DNA from: Ectopseudomonas toyotomiensis
GTDB lineage: Bacteria; Pseudomonadota; Gammaproteobacteria; Pseudomonadales; Pseudomonadaceae
Assembly: GCF_900115695.1 (NCBI RefSeq)
Contig: NZ_FOXK01000004.1
Coordinates: 1-64,000, forward strand
DNA length: 64,000 nucleotides
Direction: 5' to 3'
In this document: positions 35,733 to 45,293 of the stretch, piece by piece
Layout: each line of letters starts with the position of its first letter
Position numbering within the stretch: position 1 is the stretch's first letter
Made by a program: the position numbers and the translations under genes
The notes under the pieces: generated by a model
Database searches by the model: none
The model's input: only the letters and a program-made list of their open reading frames with translations
What the model was told of the DNA's origin: nothing

Positions 35733-35743
35733 GTGCAAGTCCT

Positions 35744-36259
35744 TCAGAAACTGTCGGTGGAGGTGAACAGGCCGACGCGCAGGCCTTCGGCGCTATAGAT
35801 TTCGCGACCGTCGACGGCTACGGTGCCATCGGCGATGCCGAGGATCAGCGAGCGGCTGATGGTGCGCTTGATGTGAATGTTGTAGGTGACCTTCTTGGCG
35901 GTCGGCAGTACCTGACCGAAGAATTTCACTTCGCCGCTACCCAGTGCACGGCCGCGGCCCGGGTTGCCTTGCCAGCCGAGGTAGAAGCCGACCAGTTGCC
36001 ACATGGCGTCGAGACCGAGGCAGCCCGGCATGACCGGGTCGCCCTCGAAGTGGCAGCCGAAGAACCACAGGTCCGGATTGATATCGAGCTCAGCGACGAT
36101 TTCGCCCTTGCCGTACTTGCCGCCGGTTTCGCTGATGTGAGCGATGCGATCGATCATCAGCATGTTTGGGGCGGGCAGTTGCGCGTTCCCCGGGCCGAAC
36201 AGTTCGCCGCGGCTGCAGGCGAGCAGATCTTCCCGGGTGTAGGCGTTTTGTCTTGTCAT
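35744..36259 (-). CDS. fabA: 3-hydroxydecanoyl-ACP dehydratase/isomerase
   Basis: FabA dehydrates 3-hydroxydecanoyl-ACP and isomerises trans-2- to cis-3-decenoyl-ACP, starting the unsaturated branch. The 171-residue product (171-172 in relatives) has the catalytic histidine in [21 protein letters not shown], split here by the usual Pro-Gly turn, and the Asp of LDAMWQ. GAGGAG before the ATG is strong. A palindromic candidate operator lies 128 bases upstream. Confidence 0.98.
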   Translation of the reverse strand: MTRQNAYTREDLLACSRGELFGPGNAQLPAPNMLMIDRIAHISETGGKYGKGEIVAELDINPDLWFFGCHFEGDPVMPGCLGLDAMWQLVGFYLGWQGNPGRGRALGSGEVKFFGQVLPTAKKVTYNIHIKRTISRSLILGIADGTVAVDGREIYSAEGLRVGLFTSTDSF

Positions 36260-36386
36260 GCGAGCTCCTCAATTGTCCCCACGCTTCTAAGGCTGGGCGA
36301 ATCGTCCTGGCCGGCGACGTCTGGATAGGCGTCTGCCGGCAGCCTAGTCATAGACTGTTGCGTTGTGGTGAAAGTCACAGCGCAGT

Positions 36387-36402
36387 GAGTACAGTTGTAC
36401 TC
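36387..36402 (-). promoter_or_regulatory. Candidate FabR/DesT-type operator upstream of fabA
   Basis: GAGTACA GT TGTACTC is a perfect 7-bp inverted repeat with a 2-bp centre. A core GTACA-N2-TGTAC is close to what I recall for FabR-type (TetR family) sites on fabA and fabB; P. aeruginosa uses DesT. It lies in the gap between fabA and the hybrid kinase gene. Confidence 0.45.
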
Positions 36403-36473
36403 TGCTGTACTGACGTTGTCACAGGCACAGCAGTTTCTCCTTGTAACCCTGCACTGTCACGGGCGCTACTCGC

Positions 36474-38372
36474 CTATGGTCGGGCTGGCAGCCAGCGCAG
36501 CAGAATGCGTTGCAAATCTGCACGTTTGAACGGTTTTGCCAGGTAATCGTTCATTCCTGCTTCCAGGCAGGCTTCGCGGTCGCCCTGCAGGGCATTGGCG
36601 GTCAGGGCGATTATCGGCACCTGCTGGCATTGCTGGAGCTGGCGGATCTGCCGCGTCGCCTCGTAACCGTCCATCAGGGGCAGCCTGCAGTCCATCAGGA
36701 TAGCGGCGTAATCGTGTCGGCTGCAGTTCTGTACGGCCTGCTGACCATCGCCGACCAGGCTGACCTGATAGCCCAGGCTGCGCAACATGGCCTCGATGAC
36801 CGTCTGGTTGACCGGATTGTCCTCCACCAGCAACACCGACTGACCCTCGCCGCTACCCAGGTTCTGAGTGTCGCCGCTTTGTACGGGTTCGTTGCGGGCC
36901 AGAAAGGGCAGCGGTATTTCCAGGGTAAACACCGAGCCTGTGCCCAGTTGGCTTTCCGCGCGCAGGGTGCCGCCCATGCGCTCGGCCAGGGTGCGGGCGA
37001 TCGGCAGGCCCAGGCCGGTGCCGCCGTAACGGCGGGAAATCGACGTGTCCGCCTGCTGGAAAGCATCGAACATATGCTCCAGGCGCTCGTCGTCGATGCC
37101 GATGCCGCTGTCGCGCACGGCGCAGGTGAACCACAGCACCTGGTCGTCCAGCTTCTGCCAGCGGGTTTCCACGCGAATCTGGCCTTCTTCGGTGAACTTC
37201 AGAGCGTTGCCGATCAGGTTGACCAGAATCTGCCGGATGCGCGTGGGGTCGCCGCGAACTTCCAATTGGTCCAGACCTGGCTGGGTTTCCAGCAGCAGTT
37301 GCAGGCCACGTTGCTGAGCGCTGTGCTGGAATACCTGCACCGAGCCTTGCAGCAGCTCCAGCAGGCTGAAGGGAATGGCTTCGAGCTCCAGGGCGCCGCG
37401 CTCGATCCGTGAGAAGTCGAGAATGTCGTTGATCACCTTGAGCAGGTGCTCGGTGGACTCGGTGGCCAGGGCGGCGTACTCGTTCTGCTCGTCGTTCAGG
37501 CTGGTGGTTTCCAGCAGTTGCAGCATGCCCAACACGCCATTCATGGGCGTGCGTAGTTCGTGGCTCATCATCGCCAGGAAGTCGGACTTGGCCCGGTTGG
37601 CCTGCTCGGATTCCTCGCGCGCCTGGATCAATTCGGCAATCGCCTGCTGCTGCTCGCGACCGCTCTGCTCGAGGGCGCAGGCGAGGTTGTTGATATGCCG
37701 GGCGAGGTCGGTCAGTTCGTCATTGCCGCGCTCGACCAGGGACGGGCGGTAGTCACCACTCTGGATGCGTTCCAGGGCCTGGCCCATGGCACTGAGCGGT
37801 TGCGCCAGGCGCCTGGCCAGGCGACGGGCGAGCAGGAAGGTCAGCAGCAGCGCCAGCAGCGACAGAATACCGGCCTTGAACAGTATTTCCTGCTGGCGCG
37901 TATTGAAGGTGTCGTTGGACATGCCCACCACTACCCGGCCCAGGTAGCCGTCGCCGAGTGCCTTGCCCAAGGGGGGCAGCGCTTGCGCACGGGCAGGTTG
38001 GCCCTGCAGCCGGATGGGTGCCTGGAACACCTCGACCTGCGGCGTGCTATGGCCTTGTTCCTTGGGCCGCTCGACATACACCAGAATGTTGTCGTCGCGG
38101 TCACGCACTTCAGCGAAACGCACGTCAGGGGTGCCTAGGGTGGCACGCAGCAGGCTTTCCAGCGTGTCGAGGTTGTCGTTGAGCACGCCGTACTCGGTGG
38201 CTGGCGCCAACTGGTTGGCGATCAGCTGGCCAATATGACCCTGCTCCAGGCGCAGATCCTGCAGGCGGGTGAAGGTGAGAAAACCGGTCAGCAGCAGGGT
38301 CAGCAGCAGGGCAGGGCCGACACTGATCAGCTGAGTGCGGGTGTGAATGTTCCAGCCGCGACGCTGGTTCAT
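36474..38372 (-). CDS. Hybrid histidine kinase, RetS/GacS-network type (PA1611-like)
   Basis: A 632-residue membrane hybrid kinase. TM1 is about 17-36, a periplasmic part about 38-165, TM2 about 167-186, then HAMP, a short coiled coil, HisKA ([11 protein letters not shown], His about 271), HATPase ([20 protein letters not shown]) and REC with Asp in [11 protein letters not shown]. There is no HPt, so it must use a separate one. Its place beside fabA is that of P. aeruginosa PA1611, which binds RetS and affects GacS/RsmY/Z; equivalence is inferred. The start is the ATG at 38372; codons upstream have no signal character. Confidence 0.9.
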   Translation of the reverse strand: MNQRRGWNIHTRTQLISVGPALLLTLLLTGFLTFTRLQDLRLEQGHIGQLIANQLAPATEYGVLNDNLDTLESLLRATLGTPDVRFAEVRDRDDNILVYVERPKEQGHSTPQVEVFQAPIRLQGQPARAQALPPLGKALGDGYLGRVVVGMSNDTFNTRQQEILFKAGILSLLALLLTFLLARRLARRLAQPLSAMGQALERIQSGDYRPSLVERGNDELTDLARHINNLACALEQSGREQQQAIAELIQAREESEQANRAKSDFLAMMSHELRTPMNGVLGMLQLLETTSLNDEQNEYAALATESTEHLLKVINDILDFSRIERGALELEAIPFSLLELLQGSVQVFQHSAQQRGLQLLLETQPGLDQLEVRGDPTRIRQILVNLIGNALKFTEEGQIRVETRWQKLDDQVLWFTCAVRDSGIGIDDERLEHMFDAFQQADTSISRRYGGTGLGLPIARTLAERMGGTLRAESQLGTGSVFTLEIPLPFLARNEPVQSGDTQNLGSGEGQSVLLVEDNPVNQTVIEAMLRSLGYQVSLVGDGQQAVQNCSRHDYAAILMDCRLPLMDGYEATRQIRQLQQCQQVPIIALTANALQGDREACLEAGMNDYLAKPFKRADLQRILLRWLPARP

Positions 38373-38606
38373 GGCTCTACCGTCCCTGGAAAGCGGCGCT
38401 GCTACCTGACGAGAGGCGCAGGGCGGGGGCAAGGGGCTGCCTGTGGGCACGAATCGTCCTTGGCAATTATGGTCAATCCCGCATGTTAACCGACCCGACG
38501 CGCTTTGCCAGCGTCAGGCGCCTGCACTCTGCGGTAATTCTCGTTTGCCCGGCGCTGCGGATGGTCTGCACTGAACTTTTGCCCTGGCCGGGTACTCTCG
38601 GCTCCG

Positions 38607-38612
38607 TATAAT
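38607..38612 (+). promoter_or_regulatory. Candidate -10 element for gpsA
   Basis: A perfect TATAAT 42 bases before the gpsA start. TTGCCC lies upstream but 22 bp away, so the -35 is unclear. Confidence 0.4.
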
Positions 38613-38654
38613 GCCCGCAGACCGCCATCACGCATGGCCTCATTCGGAAGACCT

Positions 38655-39677
38655 ATGACACAGCTCCAACCCATTGCCGTACTCGGCGGCGGCAGCTTCG
38701 GCACCGCCCTGGCCAACTTGCTGGCGGAGAACGGCCAGCGCGTCCTGCAGTGGATGCGTGACCCCGAGCAGGCCGAGCAGATGCGTCAGAGCGGCGAAAA
38801 TCCGCGCTATCTGAAGGGCGTCAAGCTGCATTGCGGTATCGAGCCGACCAGTGACCTGAGCGGTGTGCTGCAGCAGGCCGAGCTGGTGCTGGTCGCATTG
38901 CCTTCCAGCGCCCTGCGCGATGCCCTGCAACCGGTGGCGGCGCAGTTGGCAGGCAAGATGCTGATCAGCACCACCAAGGGCATCGAGGCCAAGACCTTCA
39001 AGCTGATGAGCCAGATTCTCGAAGAGATTGCCCCCGACGCGCGTATCGGCGTGCTGTCCGGACCGAATCTGGCCAAGGAAGTGGCCGATCACGCCCTGAC
39101 CGCCACGGTGATCGCCAGTGAAGATGAAGAACTGTGCCTGCGCGTGCAGCAGGCTCTGCATGGCAGAACCTTTCGCGTCTACGCCAGCGCCGATCGTTTC
39201 GGTGTCGAGCTCGGCGGCGCGTTGAAGAACGTCTATGCCATCATGTCCGGCATGGCGGCGGCGCTGGGCATGGGTGAGAACACCAAAAGCATGCTGATTA
39301 CCCGCGCCCTGGCGGAAATGACCCGGTTCGCGGTCAAGCTCGGCGCCAATCCGATGACCTTCCTCGGCCTCGCTGGTGTCGGCGACCTGATCGTCACCTG
39401 TTCGTCACCGAAAAGTCGCAACTATCAGGTCGGCTTCGCCCTGGGCGAAGGCCTCAGCCTGGAAGACGCGGTGCAGCGCCTTGGCGAAGTTGCCGAAGGG
39501 GTCAATACGCTCAAGGTACTCAAGGCTCGTGCCGAAGAGCTGGACGTCTACATGCCGCTGGTCGCCGGCCTGCATGCCATCCTCTTCGAGGGGCGTACGC
39601 TGGCTCAGGTCATCGAATTGCTGATGCTCGGTGAACCCAAGACCGACGTCGATTTCATCCCCACTGCTGGTTTCTGA
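38655..39677 (+). CDS. gpsA: Glycerol-3-phosphate dehydrogenase [NAD(P)+]
   Basis: GpsA reduces dihydroxyacetone phosphate to sn-glycerol 3-phosphate, the precursor of phospholipids. The 340-residue product has the Rossmann motif [10 protein letters not shown] at its start, [11 protein letters not shown], the catalytic lysine region [14 protein letters not shown], and [16 protein letters not shown]. The ATG at 38655 has GGAAG before it. It begins a run with the DUF4389 and SixA genes, 29 and then minus 4 bases apart. Confidence 0.98.
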   Translation: MTQLQPIAVLGGGSFGTALANLLAENGQRVLQWMRDPEQAEQMRQSGENPRYLKGVKLHCGIEPTSDLSGVLQQAELVLVALPSSALRDALQPVAAQLAGKMLISTTKGIEAKTFKLMSQILEEIAPDARIGVLSGPNLAKEVADHALTATVIASEDEELCLRVQQALHGRTFRVYASADRFGVELGGALKNVYAIMSGMAAALGMGENTKSMLITRALAEMTRFAVKLGANPMTFLGLAGVGDLIVTCSSPKSRNYQVGFALGEGLSLEDAVQRLGEVAEGVNTLKVLKARAEELDVYMPLVAGLHAILFEGRTLAQVIELLMLGEPKTDVDFIPTAGF

Positions 39678-39706
39678 ACCCGGCAGCCAATCAAGGAGCG
39701 TGAGTC

Positions 39707-40054
39707 ATGAGTGATGAAAAGCAGGAGTTGGAGCGCGAGTCGATTCTGCTGCGCATTCTGTGGATGGTGATCTTTCTCATCGTCTGGCAACTGGCCGAAC
39801 TGCTGCTCGGCGCCGTGGTGCTGCTGCAATTGGGTTACCGCCTGTTCTACGGCGCGCCGAACGCCAGCCTGCTGAGCTTTGGCGACAGTCTCAGTCAGTA
39901 TCTGGCGCAGATCGGTCGTTTCGGCACCTTCAACACCGATGAAAAACCCTGGCCGTTCGCCGACTGGCCGACGCCGCGGGCGCCTGAAGGCGAGACCGCG
40001 CACAGTATCCCGCCGGCGCCGCACCCTGTGCGCGACGAGGAGCCCAAGCTGTGA
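39707..40054 (+). CDS. DUF4389 domain-containing membrane protein
   Basis: A 115-residue protein with one or two hydrophobic segments (about 15-50) and a hydrophilic proline-rich tail. LLRILWMVIFLIVWQLAELLLG fits DUF4389, a small family of unknown function. Strong AAGGAG upstream. The stop overlaps the next start as GTGA, so it is coupled to sixA. Confidence 0.85.
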   Translation: MSDEKQELERESILLRILWMVIFLIVWQLAELLLGAVVLLQLGYRLFYGAPNASLLSFGDSLSQYLAQIGRFGTFNTDEKPWPFADWPTPRAPEGETAHSIPPAPHPVRDEEPKL

Positions 40055-40509
40055 GGTTATGGCTGCTGCGCCATGGTGAGGCAGAGCCGCAGGCGGCCAG
40101 TGATGCTGCCCGCGAGCTGACCGCCCACGGTCGCCAGGAAGTGCAGCAGGCCGCCGCTCAGCTCGCCGGTCGGCCCCTGACCGCCATCGTCGCCAGCCCC
40201 TACGTGCGTGCCCAGCAGACGGCCGAGCTGGTACGCAGCGAGCTGGGGTTCGGCGGCAAGATAAACACCGTGACCTGGCTGACGCCGGACAGTGATCCGC
40301 GTGATGCCCTGAAGTATCTCGATGAGCGTGAGCGTGCCGAGGTGCTGCTGGTCAGCCATCAACCGCTTATCGGCGCGCTCGGCGGGCTACTGGTGCACGG
40401 TCATCGCCAGGAGCCGCTGCCCATGCGCACCGCCAGCCTGGCTGAGCTGGAAGGCGATATCCCGGCCGCCGGGCTGATGGAGCTGTTGGCGCTTATCCAC
40501 CCTCGCTGA
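40051..40509 (+). CDS. sixA: Phosphohistidine phosphatase SixA
   Basis: A histidine phosphatase of 152 residues, started by GTG in the GTGA overlap with the DUF4389 gene. The RHG signature LRHGEAEP is at the N-terminus, with the second histidine in LLVSHQPLIGAL. SixA dephosphorylates phosphohistidine in HPt domains or the nitrogen phosphotransferase system. It may matter that the window also codes for HPt-dependent hybrid kinases, but no link is shown. Confidence 0.93.
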   Translation: MRLWLLRHGEAEPQAASDAARELTAHGRQEVQQAAAQLAGRPLTAIVASPYVRAQQTAELVRSELGFGGKINTVTWLTPDSDPRDALKYLDERERAEVLLVSHQPLIGALGGLLVHGHRQEPLPMRTASLAELEGDIPAAGLMELLALIHPR

Positions 40510-40636
40510 CTCATCACGCTGTGGCGCCCTGGCGGCGTCACAGGCGTTCCGTCCGATGTAGCGCCGGCATGTGCAAAATGTTCCAGGCTAGAAACATTTC
40601 TTAACTTGCGCCTCTTTTGTCTGCGTGGAATATTCA

Positions 40637-40654
40637 ACCAAGCAAGTGCTTGGT
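40637..40654 (+). promoter_or_regulatory. Palindromic candidate operator of the acyl-CoA ligase gene
   Basis: ACCAAGCA AG TGCTTGGT is a perfect 8-bp inverted repeat, 35 bases before the start codon, just ahead of the ribosome-binding site AAAGGAGG. The pattern is typical of TetR-family sites near beta-oxidation genes. A second inverted repeat, AAATGTT / AACATTT, lies at 40576-40599. Confidence 0.55.
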
Positions 40655-40688
40655 CGATTCCTACAAAAACAACAAAGGAGGAAGCCCT

Positions 40689-42356
40689 GTGGCTGATGCA
40701 ATCCGTTTGCCGCTCGAGCTGTTTTACGAACGTGAAGCAAGGCACCCGAACAAACGCTACATGGTGCAACCTCTAGGGGGCGGCCAGCTTTTGGAGCTGA
40801 GCTGGGCCGACGTGGGCGAGCAGGCGCGCCGCGCAGCCAGCTGGTTGCGTAGCCGTGAACTGCCGCAGGGCAGCCGCATCGCCATCATCTCCAAGAACTG
40901 CGCGCACTGGATCGTTGCCGATCTGGCGATCTGGGTGGCGGGCCACGTTTCGGTACCGCTGTATCCCAACCTCACCGCCGACTCCATGGGGCAGGTGCTG
41001 GAGCATTCCGAAGCAGCCCTGGCCTTTGTCGGCAAGCTCGATGACTGGGCCTCGATGGCACCGGGCCTGCCGCCGGGCTTGCCGACCGTCAGCCTGCCGC
41101 TGCATCCGCAGGGCAGCTTCGACTACAGTTGGGATGACCTGCAGCGCAGCGCGCCGATTCAGGATGATCCCAAGCCAGCAGCCAACCAGTTGGCCACCAT
41201 CATCTACACCTCCGGCACTACCGGCACGCCCAAGGGCGTGATGCACAACTTCTCCAATTTCGGTTTCGCCGCCAGCAACGCCATCAAGCTGTTTGGCGTG
41301 GGCGAGGATGATCGACTGATCTCCTACCTGCCGCTGTGCCACGTGGCCGAGCGCATGTTCGTCGAACTGGCTTCCATCTATGCCGGGCAGACGATCTTCT
41401 TCGCCGAGAGCCTGGATACCTTCCTGGAAGACCTCAAGCGTGCGCGGCCGACCGTGATGTTCGGCGTGCCGCGCATCTGGACCAAGTTCCAGATGGGGGT
41501 GTACAGCAAGATGCCGGCGCAGAAGCTCGACCGTCTGCTGCGGCTGCCGATCATCGGCCGCTTCATCGGTCGCAAGGTACTCGCCGGCCTCGGCCTGGAC
41601 GCCATTCGCTATGCGCTGTCCGGCGCCGCGCCAGTGCCCGAGGCGCTGCTCAACTGGTATCGCCGCCTGGGCATGGAGATCCAGGAGGTCTATGGCATGA
41701 CCGAGAACTGTGGTTATTCCCACGTGTGTCTGCCGGGCAAGTTCAAGCAGGGCTGGATCGGCCAGAACAACCGGGGCGTCGAGGTGCGCATCGGCGAGGA
41801 TGGCGAAGTCCTGGTGCGCAGCGGCGCGACCATGCAGGGTTACTACAAGGACCCGATCAAGACCGCCGAGACGCTGACTGACGATGGCTTCCTGCGCACT
41901 GGCGACAAGGGCGAGCAGGACGCCGAAGGCAACCTGCGCCTTACCGGCCGTATCAAGGAAATCTTCAAGACCAGCAAGGGCAAGTATGTCGCGCCTGCGC
42001 CGATCGAAAACCGCATCGGCGAGCACTCGCGTATCGAGCAGGTGTGCGTGGTCGGCGACGGCCTGCCGCAGCCCATAGCCCTGTGTGTGCTATCCGATGT
42101 AGGGCGTCAGGAAGCGGCCAATGACAGTCGCGATGAGCTGGAGAACAGCCTCAAGGCCCTGCTCGCCGAGGTCAATGGTCGTCTCGATCACCATGAGCGG
42201 CTGCAAGGCCTGGTACTGGTCAAGGAGGTCTGGGCGGTGGAGAACGGTTTCCTGACGCCGACTCTGAAAATCAAACGCGCGGTGATCGAGGGCACTTATG
42301 GCGAGCGTTTCGCCGAGTGGCAACAGCGCAGCGAAGCCGTGCTCTGGCACGATTGA
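40689..42356 (+). CDS. AMP-binding acyl-CoA synthetase
   Basis: A 555-residue long-chain-type fatty acyl-CoA ligase. The AMP signature is IIYTSGTTGTPKGVMHN; EVYGMTENCGYSH, GDKGEQD and the hinge TGRIKEIFKTSKGKYVAP follow in order. It activates a carboxylate as acyl-AMP and then CoA thioester. The start is GTG at 40689 with a perfect AAAGGAGG. It is followed by a thioesterase gene in the same direction. From position I recall this as PA1617 in P. aeruginosa. Chain-length preference is unknown. Confidence 0.92.
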   Translation: MADAIRLPLELFYEREARHPNKRYMVQPLGGGQLLELSWADVGEQARRAASWLRSRELPQGSRIAIISKNCAHWIVADLAIWVAGHVSVPLYPNLTADSMGQVLEHSEAALAFVGKLDDWASMAPGLPPGLPTVSLPLHPQGSFDYSWDDLQRSAPIQDDPKPAANQLATIIYTSGTTGTPKGVMHNFSNFGFAASNAIKLFGVGEDDRLISYLPLCHVAERMFVELASIYAGQTIFFAESLDTFLEDLKRARPTVMFGVPRIWTKFQMGVYSKMPAQKLDRLLRLPIIGRFIGRKVLAGLGLDAIRYALSGAAPVPEALLNWYRRLGMEIQEVYGMTENCGYSHVCLPGKFKQGWIGQNNRGVEVRIGEDGEVLVRSGATMQGYYKDPIKTAETLTDDGFLRTGDKGEQDAEGNLRLTGRIKEIFKTSKGKYVAPAPIENRIGEHSRIEQVCVVGDGLPQPIALCVLSDVGRQEAANDSRDELENSLKALLAEVNGRLDHHERLQGLVLVKEVWAVENGFLTPTLKIKRAVIEGTYGERFAEWQQRSEAVLWHD

Positions 42357-42410
42357 GCCTGAATGGGCCGGGTTGACCGGCCCTGTGTTCAACGCACAAG
42401 GAACGCCTCC

Positions 42411-42854
42411 ATGGGACTGTGGCAACGAACGCCCGATATCGATGCACTCAACGCGACCTTGAAAAACAGCATCGGTGAGGTGCTGGACATCCGTTTCGAA
42501 GCCTTCGACGACGAATCGCTCAGCGCCAGCATGGTGATCGACTCGCGTACCCACCAGCCCTATGGCTTGCTGCACGGTGGCGCCTCGGTGGTGTTGGCGG
42601 AAACCCTAGGCTCCACTGCCAGCTACCTGTGCATCGACAGCAGCCGCTTCTACTGCGTCGGTCTGGAGGTCAATGCCAACCATCTGCGCGGTTTGCGCAG
42701 CGGGCGCGTGCATGCAGTGGCGCGGCCGGTGCATCTGGGTCGTACCACCCACGTCTGGGACATTCGCCTCAGTGGCGACGACGGCAAGGCCAGCTGTATT
42801 TCGCGGCTGACCATGGCCATCGTTCCCCTGGGGGATCAGCCCCCGAAACTTTAA
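42411..42854 (+). CDS. Hotdog thioesterase (EntH/YdiI-like)
   Basis: A 147-residue single-hotdog thioesterase with QPYGLLHGGASVVLAETLGS, the YdiI/EntH signature with its catalytic Glu. It may hydrolyse acyl-CoA made by the ligase upstream, acting as proofreader. The ATG at 42411 has AAGGAA nine bases ahead. The gene lies 54 bases after the ligase gene and is probably co-transcribed. Confidence 0.92.
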   Translation: MGLWQRTPDIDALNATLKNSIGEVLDIRFEAFDDESLSASMVIDSRTHQPYGLLHGGASVVLAETLGSTASYLCIDSSRFYCVGLEVNANHLRGLRSGRVHAVARPVHLGRTTHVWDIRLSGDDGKASCISRLTMAIVPLGDQPPKL

Positions 42855-42912
42855 GGTTCTGCCTGCAATTTCATCCAAGATTTGCCCGATCCGTGGCGCT
42901 ACAGTACGCGCC

Positions 42913-43716
42913 ATGGACCAGATCACTCATATCCAAAGCAGCTTGCCCGGCGTGCGCCTGATCGATGCCGAGTACCGTCGCTTCGCCTTTCCCCGGCACT
43001 TTCACCTGGAATATCACGTCGGCCTGCTGATACAGGGACAGCATCGCTACGCCTATGGTGGTGAGCGCCGGCATGTCGGGGCGGGGGACGTACTGCTGAT
43101 GGCGCCGGAAGGGATTCATGACGGCGCCTGCCTGGATGGCCAGAGTTACCGTATTCGGGTAATGGCCTTCGATCCCTCCTGGCTGGATGAAGCCAGTCGG
43201 ACCCTGAGTGACGGTCGTCAGGGCGCGCCGCGCTTGACTACCAGCAGTCTGCGTCACCCGCTGCTGTCGCAGCACCTGCAGCGCTTTCATGCGGCGATGT
43301 TGGGCGGCTCGAGGCTGGCTCAGGAGGAGGCGCTCTGGCAGGCGCTGGCCTACCTGCTGGAGATGGGCTCGACCTTGCGCGTCAGCGAGCCACATCGCGT
43401 CTTCGATCAGCAGACCTGGCAGCGGCTGCGCGATTGGCTGGAGAGCCGCCTGGACGATCCGCCCACGCTGGAGGAAATCGCCGCTTTCTGCGCCATGAGC
43501 CCGTGGCAGGCGCTGCGGCGTTTCCGCCAGCACAGCGGTTTGCCGCCGCATCAGTGGCTGACGCAACTGCGTTTGCAGCGGGCGTTGCCGCTGGTGCTGG
43601 CGGGTGAGCCTCTGAGCGAGATCGCGTTGCGCCTGGGCTTCTACGACCAGGCGCACTTCTCGCGGCTGTTCCGTCGCACCTACGGTCTGCCACCGGCGCG
43701 CCTGCGCCAGGGCTGA
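42913..43716 (+). CDS. AraC-family transcriptional regulator
   Basis: A 267-residue regulator. The N-terminal cupin (FPRHFHLEYHVGLLIQG) is a small-molecule sensor of the AraC_binding type, and the last 100 residues form the double helix-turn-helix with PTLEEIAAFCAMSPWQALRRF and IALRLGFYDQAHFSRLFRR. It stands directly before a LysE-type exporter gene in the same direction, so control of that exporter is likely. Ribosome-binding site is weak. Confidence 0.92.
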   Translation: MDQITHIQSSLPGVRLIDAEYRRFAFPRHFHLEYHVGLLIQGQHRYAYGGERRHVGAGDVLLMAPEGIHDGACLDGQSYRIRVMAFDPSWLDEASRTLSDGRQGAPRLTTSSLRHPLLSQHLQRFHAAMLGGSRLAQEEALWQALAYLLEMGSTLRVSEPHRVFDQQTWQRLRDWLESRLDDPPTLEEIAAFCAMSPWQALRRFRQHSGLPPHQWLTQLRLQRALPLVLAGEPLSEIALRLGFYDQAHFSRLFRRTYGLPPARLRQG

Positions 43717-43757
43717 CCCACCCGCACATCCCGTTTTTCATTTTCCTGGAGATCACC

Positions 43758-44390
43758 ATGCAGGAGACGTCCGTCTTGCTGTCGCTGGCTGCCGTGTTCG
43801 CGGTGGCCCTCATCAGTCCCGGCCCGGATGTAGCGCTGGTGGTGCGCACCGCCTTGCATCAGGGGCAGCGTGCCGGCTTGCTCAGTGCGTTGGGCCTGGC
43901 CTGCGGCATTCTTCTGCACGGCACCCTGGTACTTAGCGGCGTGGCCTTGCTGCTCAGTCGTACCGAGTGGCTGTTCGAGCTGGTGCAGGTCGGCGGTGCA
44001 CTCTATCTGGGCTGGCTGGGTATCGGCGCTGTGCGTGCCTGGTGGCGTGGCAGTGCTGGCCCGAGGCGGCTGGATGGCGAGCTGACGCCTTCACTGTTCG
44101 GCCCCTGGTTACGCGGCGTGCTCACCAACCTGGGCAATCCCAAGGCGCTGGTGTTCTTCCTGGCACTGCTAAGCAGTCTGGTACCCGCCGATATGTCGCT
44201 GCCCGGCAAGGTGGCCTGTGCCGCGCTGCTGTTCGGCCTGAGCCTGTTCTGGTTCAGCCTGCTGGGGCTGACCCTGAGCCGCCCGCTGATGCGTCAGCGG
44301 CTGCTGCAGGTGGCGCCGACCATCGACTTCGTTTGCGGCCTGGTATTTCTGCTGGTGGCAGCCAGTATCGTCGGACGTCTGCTGCTATAG
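43758..44390 (+). CDS. LysE/RhtB-family amino acid exporter
   Basis: A 210-residue inner-membrane exporter with six hydrophobic segments. The family motif ISPGPDVALVVRTALHQG lies near the N-terminus and NLGNPKALVFFLALL in the middle. It exports amino acids or similar solutes. It is paired with the AraC gene 41 bases upstream. TGGAG precedes the ATG. Confidence 0.92.
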   Translation: MQETSVLLSLAAVFAVALISPGPDVALVVRTALHQGQRAGLLSALGLACGILLHGTLVLSGVALLLSRTEWLFELVQVGGALYLGWLGIGAVRAWWRGSAGPRRLDGELTPSLFGPWLRGVLTNLGNPKALVFFLALLSSLVPADMSLPGKVACAALLFGLSLFWFSLLGLTLSRPLMRQRLLQVAPTIDFVCGLVFLLVAASIVGRLLL

Positions 44391-44489
44391 CCCTGACCAT
44401 TGCGCCGTCATCAATGGCCGTTACGGTCATTGCCGTGCGTCGGTGGCTGCCGGAGAATCCGGGCATATTTGTTTTCTCGAGTTTGATGC

Positions 44490-45293
44490 ATGCCGCAGTC
44501 GATCTTCTTCGCTCATGCCAACGGCTTTCCGTCGGCCACCTACGGCAAGCTGTTCGCCGCGCTGGCGCCGGATTTTCAGGTGCAGCACCTGGAGCAGCAT
44601 GGCCACGACCCGCGTTTTCCGGTCAATGACAACTGGTCGAATCTGGTCGATGAGCTGATCCATCACCTCGAGGGCGGGGCCGAGCCGGTCTGGGGCGTCG
44701 GCCATTCGCTCGGCGGCGTGCTGCATTATCACGCTGCCTTGCTTCGCCCGGAGTTGTACCGCGGCGTAGTGATGCTCGACTCGCCAGTGCTGACCCTGGC
44801 AGATCGCATGGTGATTCGCGCCGCCAAGCGCTTCGGCTTCATCGACCGCATCACCCCGGCCGGCCGCACGCTTGGGCGCCGTGAAGCCTTTGCCGATCTC
44901 GTCGAAGCGCGAGACTACTTCGCCGGCAAGAGCCTGTTTCGCCGTTTCGACCCCGAGTGCCTGGACGCCTATGTCAGCCATGGCCTGCAACCGGGTGAGC
45001 AGGGGTTGCGTCTGAAATTCGATCCAGCCACCGAGATCAGCATCTATCGCAGCGTGCCGCACACCTCTCCGGGGCTACCCCAGCAGTTGGCGGTGCCGCT
45101 GGCGATGGTGCGCGGTCGCCACAGTAGGGTGGTATTGCCGCATCATGCGCATCTGTTACGGCGCATGCCGCGCGCGGAATATCACAACCTGCCGGGCGGC
45201 CATATGTTCCCGCTGGAGCGCCCGCAGGCTACCGCCGACCTGCTGCGTCAACTGTTCACCCGCTGGGCCGGTAGCCAGGAGCAACGTGCATGA
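44490..45293 (+). CDS. Alpha/beta hydrolase
   Basis: A 267-residue serine hydrolase with the oxyanion start FFAHANGFPSATY and the nucleophile in VGHSLGGVL; the acid is not certain and the histidine is in NLPGGHMFPLE. No signal peptide. It overlaps by four bases (ATGA) a second hydrolase gene, the order I recall as PA1621-PA1622 in P. aeruginosa. Substrate unknown. Confidence 0.9.
   Translation: MPQSIFFAHANGFPSATYGKLFAALAPDFQVQHLEQHGHDPRFPVNDNWSNLVDELIHHLEGGAEPVWGVGHSLGGVLHYHAALLRPELYRGVVMLDSPVLTLADRMVIRAAKRFGFIDRITPAGRTLGRREAFADLVEARDYFAGKSLFRRFDPECLDAYVSHGLQPGEQGLRLKFDPATEISIYRSVPHTSPGLPQQLAVPLAMVRGRHSRVVLPHHAHLLRRMPRAEYHNLPGGHMFPLERPQATADLLRQLFTRWAGSQEQRA

Noticed and set aside
40591..40600. 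PsrA box at GAAACATTTC before the acyl-CoA ligase gene
   Set aside because: Does not fit the GAAAC-N4-GTTTC form; the palindrome at 40637-40654 is better.
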